Below are positions 1 to 9,250 of a stretch of DNA of 64,000 nt, piece after piece. How positions within the stretch are numbered: position 1 is the stretch's first letter; each line of letters starts with the position of its first letter. The notes beneath the pieces were generated by a model. It searched no databases, was not told where the DNA came from, and saw only the letters and a list, made by a program, of their open reading frames with translations. This stretch comes from Streptomyces atratus (lineage in GTDB: Bacteria > Actinomycetota > Actinomycetes > Streptomycetales > Streptomycetaceae), in NCBI RefSeq assembly GCF_900119365.1, contig NZ_FPJO01000001.1:710499-774498 (forward strand). The letters run 5' to 3'. The position numbers and the translations under genes were made by a program.

Positions 1-1
1 C

Positions 2-1285
2 GGGCCGGAGCCGCTGCGCCGCGACGATCCGACCGCCGACCCGCGGGCCGGCGGGGTGCCGCCCGGTCATCCGCCGATGCGCTCCTTCCTCGGGACGCCG
101 ATCCGGGTCCACGACCAGGTCTTCGGCAACCTCCGCCTCACCGAGAAGCGCACCGGCCGGTTCACCGACTCGGACGAGGCGGTGCTGAGGGCGCTGGCCG
201 CGCAGGCCGGCATCGCGATCGCCAACGCCCGGCTGTACGCGGCGGCCCGGCAGCGGGAGCGGTGGATCGAGGGGGCGGCCGCCGTCACCACCGCGCTGCT
301 GACCGGCGGGAGCGCCGCCGACGCGCTGATGACCGTCGCCGAACGGGCCAGGACGCTCGCCGACGCCAGCGCCGGGGTCATCCTCCAGCCCGACGAGGCG
401 GGCGGGATGGAGATCGTCACCGCGTCCACGCTCGACGACCCGGCCGGGATCGTCGGCACCGCGATCGAACCCGGCTCCGCGGTGCTGGTCCAACTGCTCG
501 GCGGGGAGCCGGTGTTCATCGACGACTCGGCGACCGATCCACGGATGACGACACATGTGCGCTCGCGGTTCGGCCCCAGCATGATGCTGCCGTTGCAGAG
601 CGGCGGGCGGCTGATCGGCACCCTCGCCCTGCCCCGGCGGCGCGGCGACCGCCCGTACACGGCGGTGGACCGGCTGCTGGCCACGCAGTTCGCCTCGCAG
701 GCCGCGCTGGCGCTGGTCCTGGCGGACGCCCGGCACGACCGGGAGCAGCTCGCGGTGTACGAGGACCGGGACCGGATCGCCCGCGATCTGCACGACCTCG
801 TGGTCCAGCGGCTGTTCGCGACCGAGATGATGCTGGAGTCGACCCGCCGCCGGGCCGCCGCCCCGGAGACGGACGAGCTGCTGGGCAGGGCCGTCGACGA
901 GCTGGACTCCACCATTCAGGAGGTGCGGACGACGATATTCGCCCTTCAGCAGCCACCCGCCGAGGCCCCCGCCACCTTCCGGGGCCGGGTGCTGCGGGAG
1001 ACCGGGGGCGCCGCCGCCGTGCTCGGCTTCCCGCCGTCGGTGCACTTCACCGGGGCGGTCGACGCGCTGGTCGGGGAGCCCGTGGCCCGGCAGCTGCTCG
1101 CCGCGCTGCGGAGCGCGCTCGCGGCCGCGCACCGGCGGGCCGGGGTGTCGGCGATCGAGGTGGAGGTGGACGCGACGGCCGCCCTTCCGGACGGGCGGGC
1201 CGCGGTCCGGCTGACGGTCGCCGACGACGGGCGCGAGGAGGACGGCTCGCGCCCGTCGACCGTCACCTGGCAGGCGCCGCTCTGA
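2..1285 (+). CDS. GAF-domain sensor histidine kinase, 5' end outside window, degenerate ATPase domain
   Basis: The reading frame is open from base 2, so the true start lies upstream; 427 residues are visible. A GAF domain ends near 'FGNLRLTEK', a second GAF domain follows, and then a HisKA_3 dimerisation segment reads 'DRIARDLHDLVVQRL', with the phospho-acceptor His codon at 791-793. This is the DevS/DosT-like architecture of actinobacterial two-component sensors. The C-terminal ATPase domain is odd. Where the family has an Asn-containing N box (N-A-x-x-H-A) this protein has 'SALAAAHRRA', and the glycine-rich G2 region is missing; the protein runs straight from 'VADDG' to 'TVTWQAPL'. It may not bind ATP normally. 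No response regulator is visible downstream. The last 23 bases overlap the convergent lrp-like gene. Confidence 0.85.
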   Translation, partial: GPEPLRRDDPTADPRAGGVPPGHPPMRSFLGTPIRVHDQVFGNLRLTEKRTGRFTDSDEAVLRALAAQAGIAIANARLYAAARQRERWIEGAAAVTTALLTGGSAADALMTVAERARTLADASAGVILQPDEAGGMEIVTASTLDDPAGIVGTAIEPGSAVLVQLLGGEPVFIDDSATDPRMTTHVRSRFGPSMMLPLQSGGRLIGTLALPRRRGDRPYTAVDRLLATQFASQAALALVLADARHDREQLAVYEDRDRIARDLHDLVVQRLFATEMMLESTRRRAAAPETDELLGRAVDELDSTIQEVRTTIFALQQPPAEAPATFRGRVLRETGGAAAVLGFPPSVHFTGAVDALVGEPVARQLLAALRSALAAAHRRAGVSAIEVEVDATAALPDGRAAVRLTVADDGREEDGSRPSTVTWQAPL

Positions 1286-1694
1286 GCGCGACCCGGGTGC
1301 TGGAGTGGGCGACCCCGGCCTCCCGTTTGAGCCGGCGCAGCAGTCCGTCCAGGGCCGCGGTGTCGGCGACGGCGGCCCGTACGAGATAGTCGTGGCCGCC
1401 GGTCACATGGACCACTTCGGTGATGCCGGGCAGGGAGAGCACCGCCCGCTCGAACACCTCGTTCGTCGTATCGATCCGCAGCGTCACGTCGATGAAGACG
1501 ACGAGTCCGGTACGGGTGTCCGCGGCCGGGTCGATGATCACGGTGAAGCCGCGGATGACGCCGTCGCGGCGCAGCCGGCGCACCCGGTCGGCCGCCGCGT
1601 TGGCGCTGAGCCCGACCCGTACGCCCAGATCGCGGTACGAGATCCGGGCATCCTCCTGGAGGATGCCGAGGATTTCTCTGTCCAGACGGTCCAT
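1263..1694 (-). CDS. Lrp/AsnC family transcriptional regulator
   Basis: This 143-residue protein has the standard Lrp/AsnC size and layout. An N-terminal winged helix-turn-helix (about residues 3-60, 'LDREILGILQEDARISYRDLG') is followed by a RAM ligand-binding domain (about 66-138) containing 'HVTGGHDYLVRA'. Family members sense amino acids or related small molecules and bind DNA as octamers. The ATG at 1694 gives the canonical 'MDRLDREIL' start. It is divergent from the NarK-like transporter with about 150 bases between them, so it may regulate that gene and itself; that is inference. Its 3' end overlaps the kinase gene on the opposite strand. Confidence 0.92.
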   Translation of the reverse strand: MDRLDREILGILQEDARISYRDLGVRVGLSANAAADRVRRLRRDGVIRGFTVIIDPAADTRTGLVVFIDVTLRIDTTNEVFERAVLSLPGITEVVHVTGGHDYLVRAAVADTAALDGLLRRLKREAGVAHSSTRVALRAAPAR

Positions 1695-1842
1695 ACTGCG
1701 ATTGTCTCAGCTTTGTCCGGTTCGTGAATGGGCAAGTCGCGTCCGGCGGCACCCCCGCCCCCCGCTCCCGGCCCCGGGCGGGCATGACCCGCATGGCGCA
1801 TTCCGGCGGGCCCGGGGCCTGCGCCCGCCCTTGACTGAGGGG

Positions 1843-3051
1843 GTGGACACCGCCGTCAAGCAGTCCCGCGCCACGATCGACGCGCCGCCCGCGGCCGCCT
1901 ATCGCAACCTCGTGATGGCCACGATCGGTTTCGGGCTCACCTTCTGGGCCTGGAATCTGATCGCGCCGCTGTCCGGGGACTACAAGGAGCGGCTGGGGCT
2001 GAGCTCGTTCGAGCAGTCGCTGCTGGTGGCGGTGCCGGTGCTGGTCGGTTCGCTGGGCCGGATCCCGGCGGGCGCGCTCACCGACAAGTACGGTGCGCGG
2101 CTGATGTTCCCGCTGGTCTCGGCGCTCACCATCGCGCCCGTACTGCTGCTGATCCCGGCGCGGGACTCCTACGGCGCGATGCTCGTCGTGGGCTTTCTGC
2201 TGGGCCTGGGCGGCACCACCTTCGCGATCGGCATCCCGCTGGTCAACTCGTGGTTCCCGCCCGCCGAGCGGGGCCTCGCGCTCGGGATCTTCGGCATGGG
2301 GATGGGCGGTGTCGCCCTGTCCGGGTACTTCACCCCGAGGATCGCCGGGCACGGCGGCAACCTGCCGTACCTGGTGGTCGCGGCGGCACTCGTGGTGTAC
2401 GCGGCGCTGGCCGCCGTGCTGATCACCGACCGTCCGGACCGCCCGGTGCCGGCCGACTCGCTCGCCCACCGGCTGGCCGGCGCCGGACGGCTGCGGGTCA
2501 CCTGGGAGCTGTCCGCGCTGTACGCGATCGGCTTCGGCGGCATCGTCGCGTTCGGCGTCTACCTTCCCACGTATCTGAAGACCTGGTACGACCTGTCGCC
2601 CACCGACGCCGGCACGAAGGCCGCCGGGTTTGCGCTGGTCACCGTCGTCTTCCGGCCGATCGGCGGCTGGCTCTCGGACCGCGTCCACCCGGCCGTGGTC
2701 ACGGCGGCGGCGCTCGGCCTGGCCGCCCTGATGGCGATCGTCCAGGCCTTCGATCCGCCGCTGGCCCCGGGCGGCACGATCGCGCTGCTCTGCATGGCGG
2801 CGGGCCTGGGCACCGCGAGCGGCAGCGTCTTCGCCCTGGTCTCGCAGGTGACGCCGCAGGCGAAGGTGGGCAGCGTGACCGGGATCGTCGGCGCGATGGG
2901 CGGTCTGGGCGGCTTCGTGCCGCCGCTGGTGATGGGTGCGATCTACAGCGCGAAGGGCTCGTACTCGATCGGCTTCATGCTGCTGTCGGACCTGGCGCTG
3001 GCGGGCTGCGTGTACGCGTACGGCCGCATGCGGGGACTCCAGCGCGACTGA
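1843..3051 (+). CDS. MFS transporter, NarK (nitrate/nitrite porter) type
   Basis: This integral membrane protein of about 402 residues has twelve predicted hydrophobic segments. The first begins near 'NLVMATIGFGLTFWAW'. It carries the MFS loop motif around 'GRIPAGALTDKYGARL' and, in the second half, 'FRPIGGWLSDRV'. The phrase 'RGLALGIFGMGMGGVA' is typical of NarK-like nitrate/nitrite transporters. The GTG at 1843 is chosen because it precedes a normal short cytoplasmic N-terminus; a TTG at 1831 and an ATG at 1915 are alternatives and no good ribosome binding site decides between them. The substrate is not proven by sequence. No nitrate reductase genes are in the window. Confidence 0.85.
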   Translation: MDTAVKQSRATIDAPPAAAYRNLVMATIGFGLTFWAWNLIAPLSGDYKERLGLSSFEQSLLVAVPVLVGSLGRIPAGALTDKYGARLMFPLVSALTIAPVLLLIPARDSYGAMLVVGFLLGLGGTTFAIGIPLVNSWFPPAERGLALGIFGMGMGGVALSGYFTPRIAGHGGNLPYLVVAAALVVYAALAAVLITDRPDRPVPADSLAHRLAGAGRLRVTWELSALYAIGFGGIVAFGVYLPTYLKTWYDLSPTDAGTKAAGFALVTVVFRPIGGWLSDRVHPAVVTAAALGLAALMAIVQAFDPPLAPGGTIALLCMAAGLGTASGSVFALVSQVTPQAKVGSVTGIVGAMGGLGGFVPPLVMGAIYSAKGSYSIGFMLLSDLALAGCVYAYGRMRGLQRD

Positions 3052-3087
3052 GGTCTGTCACTTGCGGCAGCCCTTAGGGTGCGGTGG

Positions 3088-4548
3088 GTGACTCCTCTTC
3101 TGTTTGTGCCGGATGACGGTCCGACCCGGGAAGCCACCCGGTTCGGCGAACACACCATGACCTACGAGCGGTTGGCCACCGCCGCCACCGCGCTCGCCGC
3201 GCGCATCGCCGGCGCCGGGCGGGTCGCGGTCTGGGCCACTCCCACCCCCGAGACCGTGGTCGCCGTCGTGGCCGCGCTGCATGCCGGGGTGCCCGCGGTT
3301 CCGCTCAACCCGAAGACGGGGACGCGCGAACTCGCCCACATCGTGTCCGACAGCGAACCGACCGTGGTGCTGGCCGGGGCGGGCGACCCGCTCCCGCCGG
3401 TGCTGGAGGCGCTGGACCGCATCGACGTCGACACCGACCCGCGGGACTCCGGCGCCGCGCTGCCCGAGCCCTCCCCCGAGTCCCCCGCGCTGATCGTCTA
3501 CACCTCCGGCACCACCGGCCCGCCCAAGGGAGCGATCCTGCCGCGCCGGGCGATCGCCGCCTCGCTCGACGCGCTGGAGGACGCCTGGCAGTGGACCGGC
3601 GACGACGTGCTCGTCCACGCCCTGCCGCTGTTCCATGTGCACGGCCTGATCCTGGGCGTGCTGGGGCCGCTGCGCCGGGGCGGATCGGTGCGGCACCTGG
3701 GCAGGTTCTCCACCGAGGGGGTGGCCCGGGAGCTGTCGTCCGGCGGCACCATGCTCTTCGGCGTACCGACGATGTACCACCGGCTGGCCGAGGCCCTCGA
3801 CGGCTCCGGCCCCGGCGCGGCCGGACTGGCGAAGGCGCTGGCCGGGGCTCGGCTGCTGGTGTCCGGGTCGGCCGCGCTGCCGGTGCACGACCACGAGCGG
3901 ATCGCGGCGGCGACCGGCCGCCGGGTCATCGAGCGGTACGGCATGACGGAGACCCTGATGAACACGGGCGTCCGGGCCGACGGCGAGCCGCGCCCCGGAA
4001 CGGTCGGCGCGCCCCTGCGCGGTGTGGAGCTCCGCCTGGTCGAGGAGGACGGCACCGTCCTCCCCGCGGACGCCACCGGCCCCGACGCCATCGGCGAGAT
4101 CCAGGTGCGCGGCCCGAACCTCTTCACCGGCTATCTGAACCGCGCCGACGCCACGGCCGCCGCATTCACCGAGGACGGCTGGTTCCGTACCGGGGACATG
4201 GCCACCCGGGACGCCGACGGCTACGTACGGATCGTCGGGCGCAAGGCCACCGACCTGATCAAGAGCGGCGGCTACAGGATCGGCGCCGGGGAGATCGAGA
4301 ACGCGCTCCTGGACCACCCCGGCGTCCGCGAGGCCGCCGTCACCGGGGAGCCGGACCCGGATCTGGGTGAGCGGATCGTCGCCTGGGTGGTACCGGCCGA
4401 CCCGGCCTCGCCGCCGTCCGCGGAGGAGCTCGCCGGCCATGTGGCCGCCCAGCTGTCCCCGCACAAGCGCCCGCGCACGGTCCGCTACCTGGACGCGCTG
4501 CCCCGCAACGACCTCGGCAAGATCATGAAGCGGTCGCTCCATGCCTGA
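3088..4548 (+). CDS. matB: Malonyl-CoA synthetase (malonate-CoA ligase)
   Basis: This 486-residue ANL-superfamily ligase makes malonyl-CoA from malonate, CoA and ATP. It has the AMP-binding P-loop 'YTSGTTGPPKG' (about residues 138-148), the A5 motif 'ERYGMTET', the hinge 'GRKATDLIKSGGY' and the C-terminal catalytic Lys in 'GKIMK'. Phrases such as 'LFGVPTMYHR' and 'SGSAALPVHDHERIAAATGRRVIERYGMTETLMNT' (read in parts) match the Streptomyces coelicolor MatB protein closely as I remember it. Start GTG 3088 is preferred over GTG 3079. The downstream carboxyltransferase gene overlaps its last 8 bases, so the two are translationally coupled. Confidence 0.9.
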   Translation: MTPLLFVPDDGPTREATRFGEHTMTYERLATAATALAARIAGAGRVAVWATPTPETVVAVVAALHAGVPAVPLNPKTGTRELAHIVSDSEPTVVLAGAGDPLPPVLEALDRIDVDTDPRDSGAALPEPSPESPALIVYTSGTTGPPKGAILPRRAIAASLDALEDAWQWTGDDVLVHALPLFHVHGLILGVLGPLRRGGSVRHLGRFSTEGVARELSSGGTMLFGVPTMYHRLAEALDGSGPGAAGLAKALAGARLLVSGSAALPVHDHERIAAATGRRVIERYGMTETLMNTGVRADGEPRPGTVGAPLRGVELRLVEEDGTVLPADATGPDAIGEIQVRGPNLFTGYLNRADATAAAFTEDGWFRTGDMATRDADGYVRIVGRKATDLIKSGGYRIGAGEIENALLDHPGVREAAVTGEPDPDLGERIVAWVVPADPASPPSAEELAGHVAAQLSPHKRPRTVRYLDALPRNDLGKIMKRSLHA

Positions 4549-5899
4549 CCGGCTGACGGCGAGAGCGGCGATCGCGGCACTCACCGACGACTTCGAGGAG
4601 TTGACGGTGCCCGGGGAGAGCGCCGCGCCCGGCCGCGACGGGGACGGGCCCCTGACCTGGGCCGGGTACGCGGACTCCCGGGCCCGCGCCACCGCCCGTA
4701 CCGGCGAGGAGGAGTCCGTCGTCCACGGCCTCGCCTCCATCGGCGGCCGGCGCTGTGTGCTGGTCTCCTTCGAGTTCGGGTTCCTGGGCGGTTCGCTGGG
4801 GCGGCGCACCGGGGACCGGCTGGAGGCCGCGTACGAGGCCGCCCGGACCCGGGCACTGCCGCTCGTCTCGCTGATCGCGACGGGCGGCAGCCGGATGCAG
4901 GAGGGCATGGTCGCCCTGACCCAGCTCCAGCGGGTGGCCCGCGCCTCGGCGCGGCTGCGGGCGGCGGGCCCGGCGCAGCTCGCGGTCCTGCGCGACCCGA
5001 CGACGGGCGGCGGCTGGGCCACGCTGGGGGCGGGCGCCGATGTGATCCTGGCGCTGCCGGGCGCCCAGGTCGGGTTCGCCGGCTCCCGGGTACGGCCCCC
5101 GGCCGCGGACCCCCACGCGTACACCGCCGAGGGCCAGCTGGCCGCGGGGCAGATCGACGCGGTCGTGCCGCCCGGGGAGCTCCCGCAGGCGGTGGCGCAC
5201 TGGCTGCGGGCGCTCCACGCCCCCGGCTCCCCGGCGCTCCCCGCCCCCGTGCCGGACGCCCTGTCGACCACCGGCCTCCCGGAGAGCGGCTGGGACGCGG
5301 TCCGGCAGGCCCGCTCGCCCGCCCGGCCGCGCGCCGAGGCGTATCTGGACGCCTACTTCGACCACCGGCTCCCGCTCGGCGGCGACCGCTGCGGGGGTAC
5401 GGACCCGGGGCTGCTCTGCGGTTTCGGGCGGCGCGACGGCCGGTCGATCGCGTACGTCGCCCAGTGCGGCACCGCGACCCGCCCGGCCGGTTACCGCGCG
5501 GCGGCGCGGGTGATCCGGCTGGCCGACCGGCTCGGTGTCCCCGTGCTCACCCTGGTCGACACCCCGGGCGCGGCGAACGACGCGGAGGCGGAACGGGCGG
5601 GTGCGGGCGCCGCCATCGCCGAGGCCTTCGCGGCGATGGCGGAGGCCCGGGTCCCCGTCACCACCCTGGTGATCGGCGAGGGCGGTTCGGGCGGCGCGCT
5701 GGCCCTCGCGGCACCGGGGAACACCCATGTCACCCGGGACAGCTACTTCTCGGTGATCGCCCCGGAACTGGCGGCGGCGATCCTGAAGCGCGCTCCGCAG
5801 GAGGTGCGTGCCACGGCCGACCAGCTGCGGCTGCGCCCCCAGGACCTGGTGGAACTGGGCTTCGCCCGCTCGGTGGTGGGGCCGCCCGACAGGCTCTGA
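4541..5899 (+). CDS. Fused beta/alpha acyl-CoA carboxyltransferase-like protein
   Basis: The 452-residue protein joins two crotonase-fold carboxyltransferase halves. The N-half (about 1-240) resembles AccD or malonate decarboxylase beta subunits ('FEFGFLGGSLGRRTGDRL', 'GGSRMQEGM', 'DPTTGGGWATLG'). The C-half (about 250-450) resembles AccA ('LTLVDTPGAANDAEAERAGAG', 'GEGGSGGALALA'). The N-terminal Cys4 zinc ribbon of AccD is absent. No biotin carboxylase or carrier protein is nearby. Because it overlaps matB by 8 bases it probably acts on malonyl-CoA or malonate units. It could be the transferase part of an acyl-CoA carboxylase using subunits encoded elsewhere, or a decarboxylase component; sequence alone does not decide. 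Confidence 0.85.
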   Translation: MPDRLTARAAIAALTDDFEELTVPGESAAPGRDGDGPLTWAGYADSRARATARTGEEESVVHGLASIGGRRCVLVSFEFGFLGGSLGRRTGDRLEAAYEAARTRALPLVSLIATGGSRMQEGMVALTQLQRVARASARLRAAGPAQLAVLRDPTTGGGWATLGAGADVILALPGAQVGFAGSRVRPPAADPHAYTAEGQLAAGQIDAVVPPGELPQAVAHWLRALHAPGSPALPAPVPDALSTTGLPESGWDAVRQARSPARPRAEAYLDAYFDHRLPLGGDRCGGTDPGLLCGFGRRDGRSIAYVAQCGTATRPAGYRAAARVIRLADRLGVPVLTLVDTPGAANDAEAERAGAGAAIAEAFAAMAEARVPVTTLVIGEGGSGGALALAAPGNTHVTRDSYFSVIAPELAAAILKRAPQEVRATADQLRLRPQDLVELGFARSVVGPPDRL

Positions 5900-5917
5900 G
5901 AGGCGCGGGCGGGGCGG

Positions 5918-7183
5918 TCACGGCTGCGGGTCCCGCGCGTCGTACCGCGCGAACCCGCGCCACCGCAGCGCCAGCAGGGAGACGGCGACGACACAGGCGA
6001 TCCCGCCGCCGGTCACCGCCAGGGCGGGCGAGGTCAGGTCGGCGACCGATCCCGCCAGGAAGTCGCCGAGCCTCGGCCCGCCCGCGACGACGACGATGAA
6101 CACGCCCTGGAGCCGCCCGCGCATCTCGTCCGGCACGGCCGCCTGGAGCATGGTGTTGCGGAAGACCATCGAGGTGGTGTCCGCGCACCCGGCGAGCGCC
6201 AGGAAGAGCAGCCCGAGCCAGAGCTGCCGGGTCAGGCCGAAGACCGCGATGGCGGTGCCCCAGCAGCCGACGGCGAGCAGCACGGCGAGGCCGTGGCGCC
6301 GGACGCGCCCCAGCCAGCCGGAGAACACCCCGCCGAGCAGCGCGCCGAGCGCCGGGGCGGCGACCAGCAGTCCGGTGGTCTTCGCGTCGCCGCCGTACCA
6401 GAGGACGGCGACGACGGGGAACAGCGCCCGGGGGTGGGCCAGCAGCATGGCGCACAGGTCGGTGAAGAAGGTCATCCGGAGGTTGGGCCTGGTCCCGAGG
6501 AAGCGCAGCCCGTCCGCGACGGACGCCCGCTTGTCCCCCGCGCCCTCCTCGCGCTGCGGCAGCATGGCGGGCAGCCGCCACATCGCGTAGAGCGAGGCGG
6601 TGAAGGTGATGGCGTCGACGGTGTACGCGGCCCGGTAGCCCCACCAGCCGACGACGAGCCCGCCGAGCATCGGCCCGACCAGCGTTCCGGTGGTGCCGGT
6701 CATGGAGTTGAGGGCGTTGGCGGCGGGCAGCTGCTCGGGCGGCAGCAGCCGGGCGATCATCGAGCTGCGGGCGGGCGCGTTGACCGCGAAACAGGCGGCC
6801 TGGAGGCCGACGATCGCGTACAGCAGCCCCACCTGCTCCACCCCGGCGACGGTGATGGCGACAAGGACGACGGAGAGCGTGAACGACCCGGCGGAGCTGG
6901 CCAGGCCCAGCTTGCGCCGGTCGATGGTGTCGGCGACGGCCCCGCCGTACAGCCCGAAGACGACCATCGGCAGGAACGAGCAGAATCCGATGAGCCCGAC
7001 CGAGAAGGCCGACCCGGTGATGTCGTAGACCTGGAGCGACACGGCGAGCGAGGTCATCCCCTGCCCGATCCAGGAGACCGTGTTCCCGAACCAGAGCCGC
7101 CGGTAGTCGGGCGAGCTGCGCAGAGGTGTCAGATCGGCGAGTATGCGGGTACGGGGGGCGGGTCCTTCGGTCGTTTCGGTCAC
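5918..7183 (-). CDS. MFS transporter, EntS/DHA3-like exporter
   Basis: This 421-residue membrane protein has about twelve hydrophobic segments and the DHA3-type opening 'SPDYRRLWFGNTVSWIGQGMTSLAVSLQVYDITGS', read in parts. Related proteins export siderophores (EntS) or macrolides. The MFS loop motif appears as 'GGAVADTIDRRKL'. The start is GTG at 7183. It lies 57 bases downstream of the ABC exporter gene on the same strand, so the two may be co-transcribed. It converges with the carboxyltransferase gene, with 18 bases between stop codons. The substrate is unknown. Confidence 0.87.
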   Translation of the reverse strand: MTETTEGPAPRTRILADLTPLRSSPDYRRLWFGNTVSWIGQGMTSLAVSLQVYDITGSAFSVGLIGFCSFLPMVVFGLYGGAVADTIDRRKLGLASSAGSFTLSVVLVAITVAGVEQVGLLYAIVGLQAACFAVNAPARSSMIARLLPPEQLPAANALNSMTGTTGTLVGPMLGGLVVGWWGYRAAYTVDAITFTASLYAMWRLPAMLPQREEGAGDKRASVADGLRFLGTRPNLRMTFFTDLCAMLLAHPRALFPVVAVLWYGGDAKTTGLLVAAPALGALLGGVFSGWLGRVRRHGLAVLLAVGCWGTAIAVFGLTRQLWLGLLFLALAGCADTTSMVFRNTMLQAAVPDEMRGRLQGVFIVVVAGGPRLGDFLAGSVADLTSPALAVTGGGIACVVAVSLLALRWRGFARYDARDPQP

Positions 7184-7240
7184 GCCGGATAGTAACGACC
7201 GGGTCGCTCCGTACGGTTGGGATCCTGTGCCGGGGGCCGG

Positions 7241-9172
7241 CTACCTCCAGTGGATTCCTGACGGCCGGGCAGGCTTGTACACCGTTCCGTTGTGCGGCTG
7301 GGTGCGGCGCTCGAACAGGGTGGCGTACAGACCGCTCCTGCCGAGCAGTTGGGCGTGGGTGCCGGACTCCACCAGCCGGCCCTCGTCCAGGACGAGGATG
7401 CGGTCGGCGTCCGCGGCCAGGGCCAGGTCGTGGGTGATCACGATGGTGGTGCGGCCCTTGGCCAGCCGCCGCAGGGGTTCGAGGATGCGCTCCGCGGCCA
7501 GCCGGTCCAGTCCGGTGGTGGGCTCGTCGAGGAGGAGGACGGGCGCGTCGCGCAGCATGGCGCGGGCGATGGCGATGCGCTGCAACTGGCCGCCGGAGAG
7601 CCGGGAGGTGCCGGTGGATATGACGGTGTCATATTCCTCCGGGAGGGCCTCGATGAAACCGTGGGCGTCGGCCGCCCGCGCGGCCCGCACGACGTCGTCA
7701 TGGCTCGCGTCGAGGCTTCCGCAGCCGATGTTCTCCTCGATGGTGTCGTGCAGGACGAGGGTGTCCTGCGGCAGCAGCGTGATGTTCCGGCGGAGGTAGG
7801 TCAGCGGCATCCGGTCCACGGACACGCCGTCCAGCCGTACGCTGCCGGTGTCCGGGTCGTAGAACCGCAGCAGCAGCGCCGCCAGGGTCGACTTGCCCGC
7901 ACCGCTGGGGCCGGTGATGACCAGCAGTTCCCCGGGACTCGCGGTGAACGAGAGGTCCCTGAGCACCATCTCGCTGTTGCCGGGGTAGTGGAAGAACACC
8001 TGGCGTGCCTCCACCTCGCCGAGCGCCCGGCTCCGCGGCGGCACGGGCACGGAGTCGCCCGGGTCCGTGACGGCGGGCTCGGAGTCGAGGATCTCCAGCA
8101 GCCGTTCGGCGCCCGCGGTCGCGGCGGTGGCGGTCAGACCGAGCTGGCCCAGCGAGCGGATCGGCGGGTAGAGGTAGCCGATGAAGGCGGCGAAGGCCAG
8201 GAGCTGTCCGAGGGTCATCCGGCCGGCCGAGATCTCCCACGCACCCAGGCCGATGATCGTCAGGACGCAGAGCGTTTCGAGGACCTCGATGAACTGCTCG
8301 TAGAACTCGGTGAGCCGGACGGCCTTCACCGCCGTCTTCAACCGGAGCCGTGCCTTGCTGCTGAGCCGGTCCTCCTCGTCCTGCTGCCTGTTGTACGCCT
8401 GCGTCATGACGACGTTGACCAGCGTCTCCTCGACCACGGCCGTGATGGCGCCGTCCGCCGCGCGGCCGCGCCGGGACACCGCGCGCAGCGGCTTGGCGAA
8501 CCCGCGGGTGACGGCCAGCAGGATCGGAACCATGACGAAGGTGGCGAGGGCCAGGTCCCAGCGCAGCAACAGGGCCGCACCGGCGTAGAAGACGGTGCCG
8601 AACAGCGCCGACGCCGCCCCGACGATGCCGGAGACCACCAGCGCCTCGATGGCCTCCACGTCACCGGTCAGCCGCTCCACCAGGTCGCCGCGGCGATTGC
8701 GCTGGAAGAAGTGCGGCGGGAGGTTCTGGAGATGGCCGAACACCCGGGCCCGCAGCCGCAGCACGAAGCGTTCGGCGGTCCAGACCGCGAGCGAACTGCC
8801 CAGGTACCCCACCACAGCACCGGCGACCGCAACGGCGAGCCACTGGGCGGCGGGCTTCCAGAAGGCGCTGACGGTGCCGCTCTGCAGCGCCTTGTCGGTG
8901 AGTTCGGCGAAGAGCAGGACGGTGACGGTCTCGGCGAGGGCGGCCAGGACCGCGCAGAGGAAGATGACGACGAGCCAGCGCCGGTCGCCTCTGGTCAACG
9001 GCCAGAAGCGCCGGAAGGACGCCAGGATGCTGACGGGGTCGGTACGGATCGGAACATCCGTCACCGGGTCCTCGGGCGGCTCTTCGGTACGGGCGGAACG
9101 CTGGAGCGGGCTGTGAAAGCGCATGGGCATCACGTCCCAGAGGTGCTCGGACCATGGACCGTCGGTCGCCAT
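7241..9172 (-). CDS. ABC exporter, fused permease and ATPase
   Basis: This half-transporter of up to 643 residues probably forms a homodimer. An ABC type-1 membrane domain of six helices starts near 'RRWLVVIFLCAVLAALAETV'. The nucleotide-binding domain has Walker A 'GPSGAGKST', Q-loop 'LLPQDT', signature 'LSGGQ' and Walker B 'VLLLDEP'. There is no C39 peptidase domain, so it is not a classic bacteriocin-processing exporter. The ATG at 9172 lacks a clear ribosome binding site; ATG at 9130 (after GGGA) or 9124 may be the real start. A strong terminator at 9185-9227 separates it from the Gly-rich gene upstream, so it needs its own promoter. The MFS exporter follows. Confidence 0.88.
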   Translation of the reverse strand: MATDGPWSEHLWDVMPMRFHSPLQRSARTEEPPEDPVTDVPIRTDPVSILASFRRFWPLTRGDRRWLVVIFLCAVLAALAETVTVLLFAELTDKALQSGTVSAFWKPAAQWLAVAVAGAVVGYLGSSLAVWTAERFVLRLRARVFGHLQNLPPHFFQRNRRGDLVERLTGDVEAIEALVVSGIVGAASALFGTVFYAGAALLLRWDLALATFVMVPILLAVTRGFAKPLRAVSRRGRAADGAITAVVEETLVNVVMTQAYNRQQDEEDRLSSKARLRLKTAVKAVRLTEFYEQFIEVLETLCVLTIIGLGAWEISAGRMTLGQLLAFAAFIGYLYPPIRSLGQLGLTATAATAGAERLLEILDSEPAVTDPGDSVPVPPRSRALGEVEARQVFFHYPGNSEMVLRDLSFTASPGELLVITGPSGAGKSTLAALLLRFYDPDTGSVRLDGVSVDRMPLTYLRRNITLLPQDTLVLHDTIEENIGCGSLDASHDDVVRAARAADAHGFIEALPEEYDTVISTGTSRLSGGQLQRIAIARAMLRDAPVLLLDEPTTGLDRLAAERILEPLRRLAKGRTTIVITHDLALAADADRILVLDEGRLVESGTHAQLLGRSGLYATLFERRTQPHNGTVYKPARPSGIHWR

Positions 9173-9184
9173 GGAAATGGGCCC

Positions 9185-9227
9185 AAAAAACTGAGGCGGA
9201 CCCGCGCGATCTGCGCGAGCCTGCCTC
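9185..9227 (-). terminator. Rho-independent terminator of the Gly-rich gene
   Basis: On the minus strand an imperfect 15-bp GC-rich stem (GAGGC... / ...GCCTC) with a 4-5 base loop is followed directly by AGTTTTTT. It starts 24 bases after the stop codon of the Gly-rich gene and ends just before the ABC exporter start region. Confidence 0.8.
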
Positions 9228-9250
9228 GATTTGGGTTCGGGAGTGAAGGG

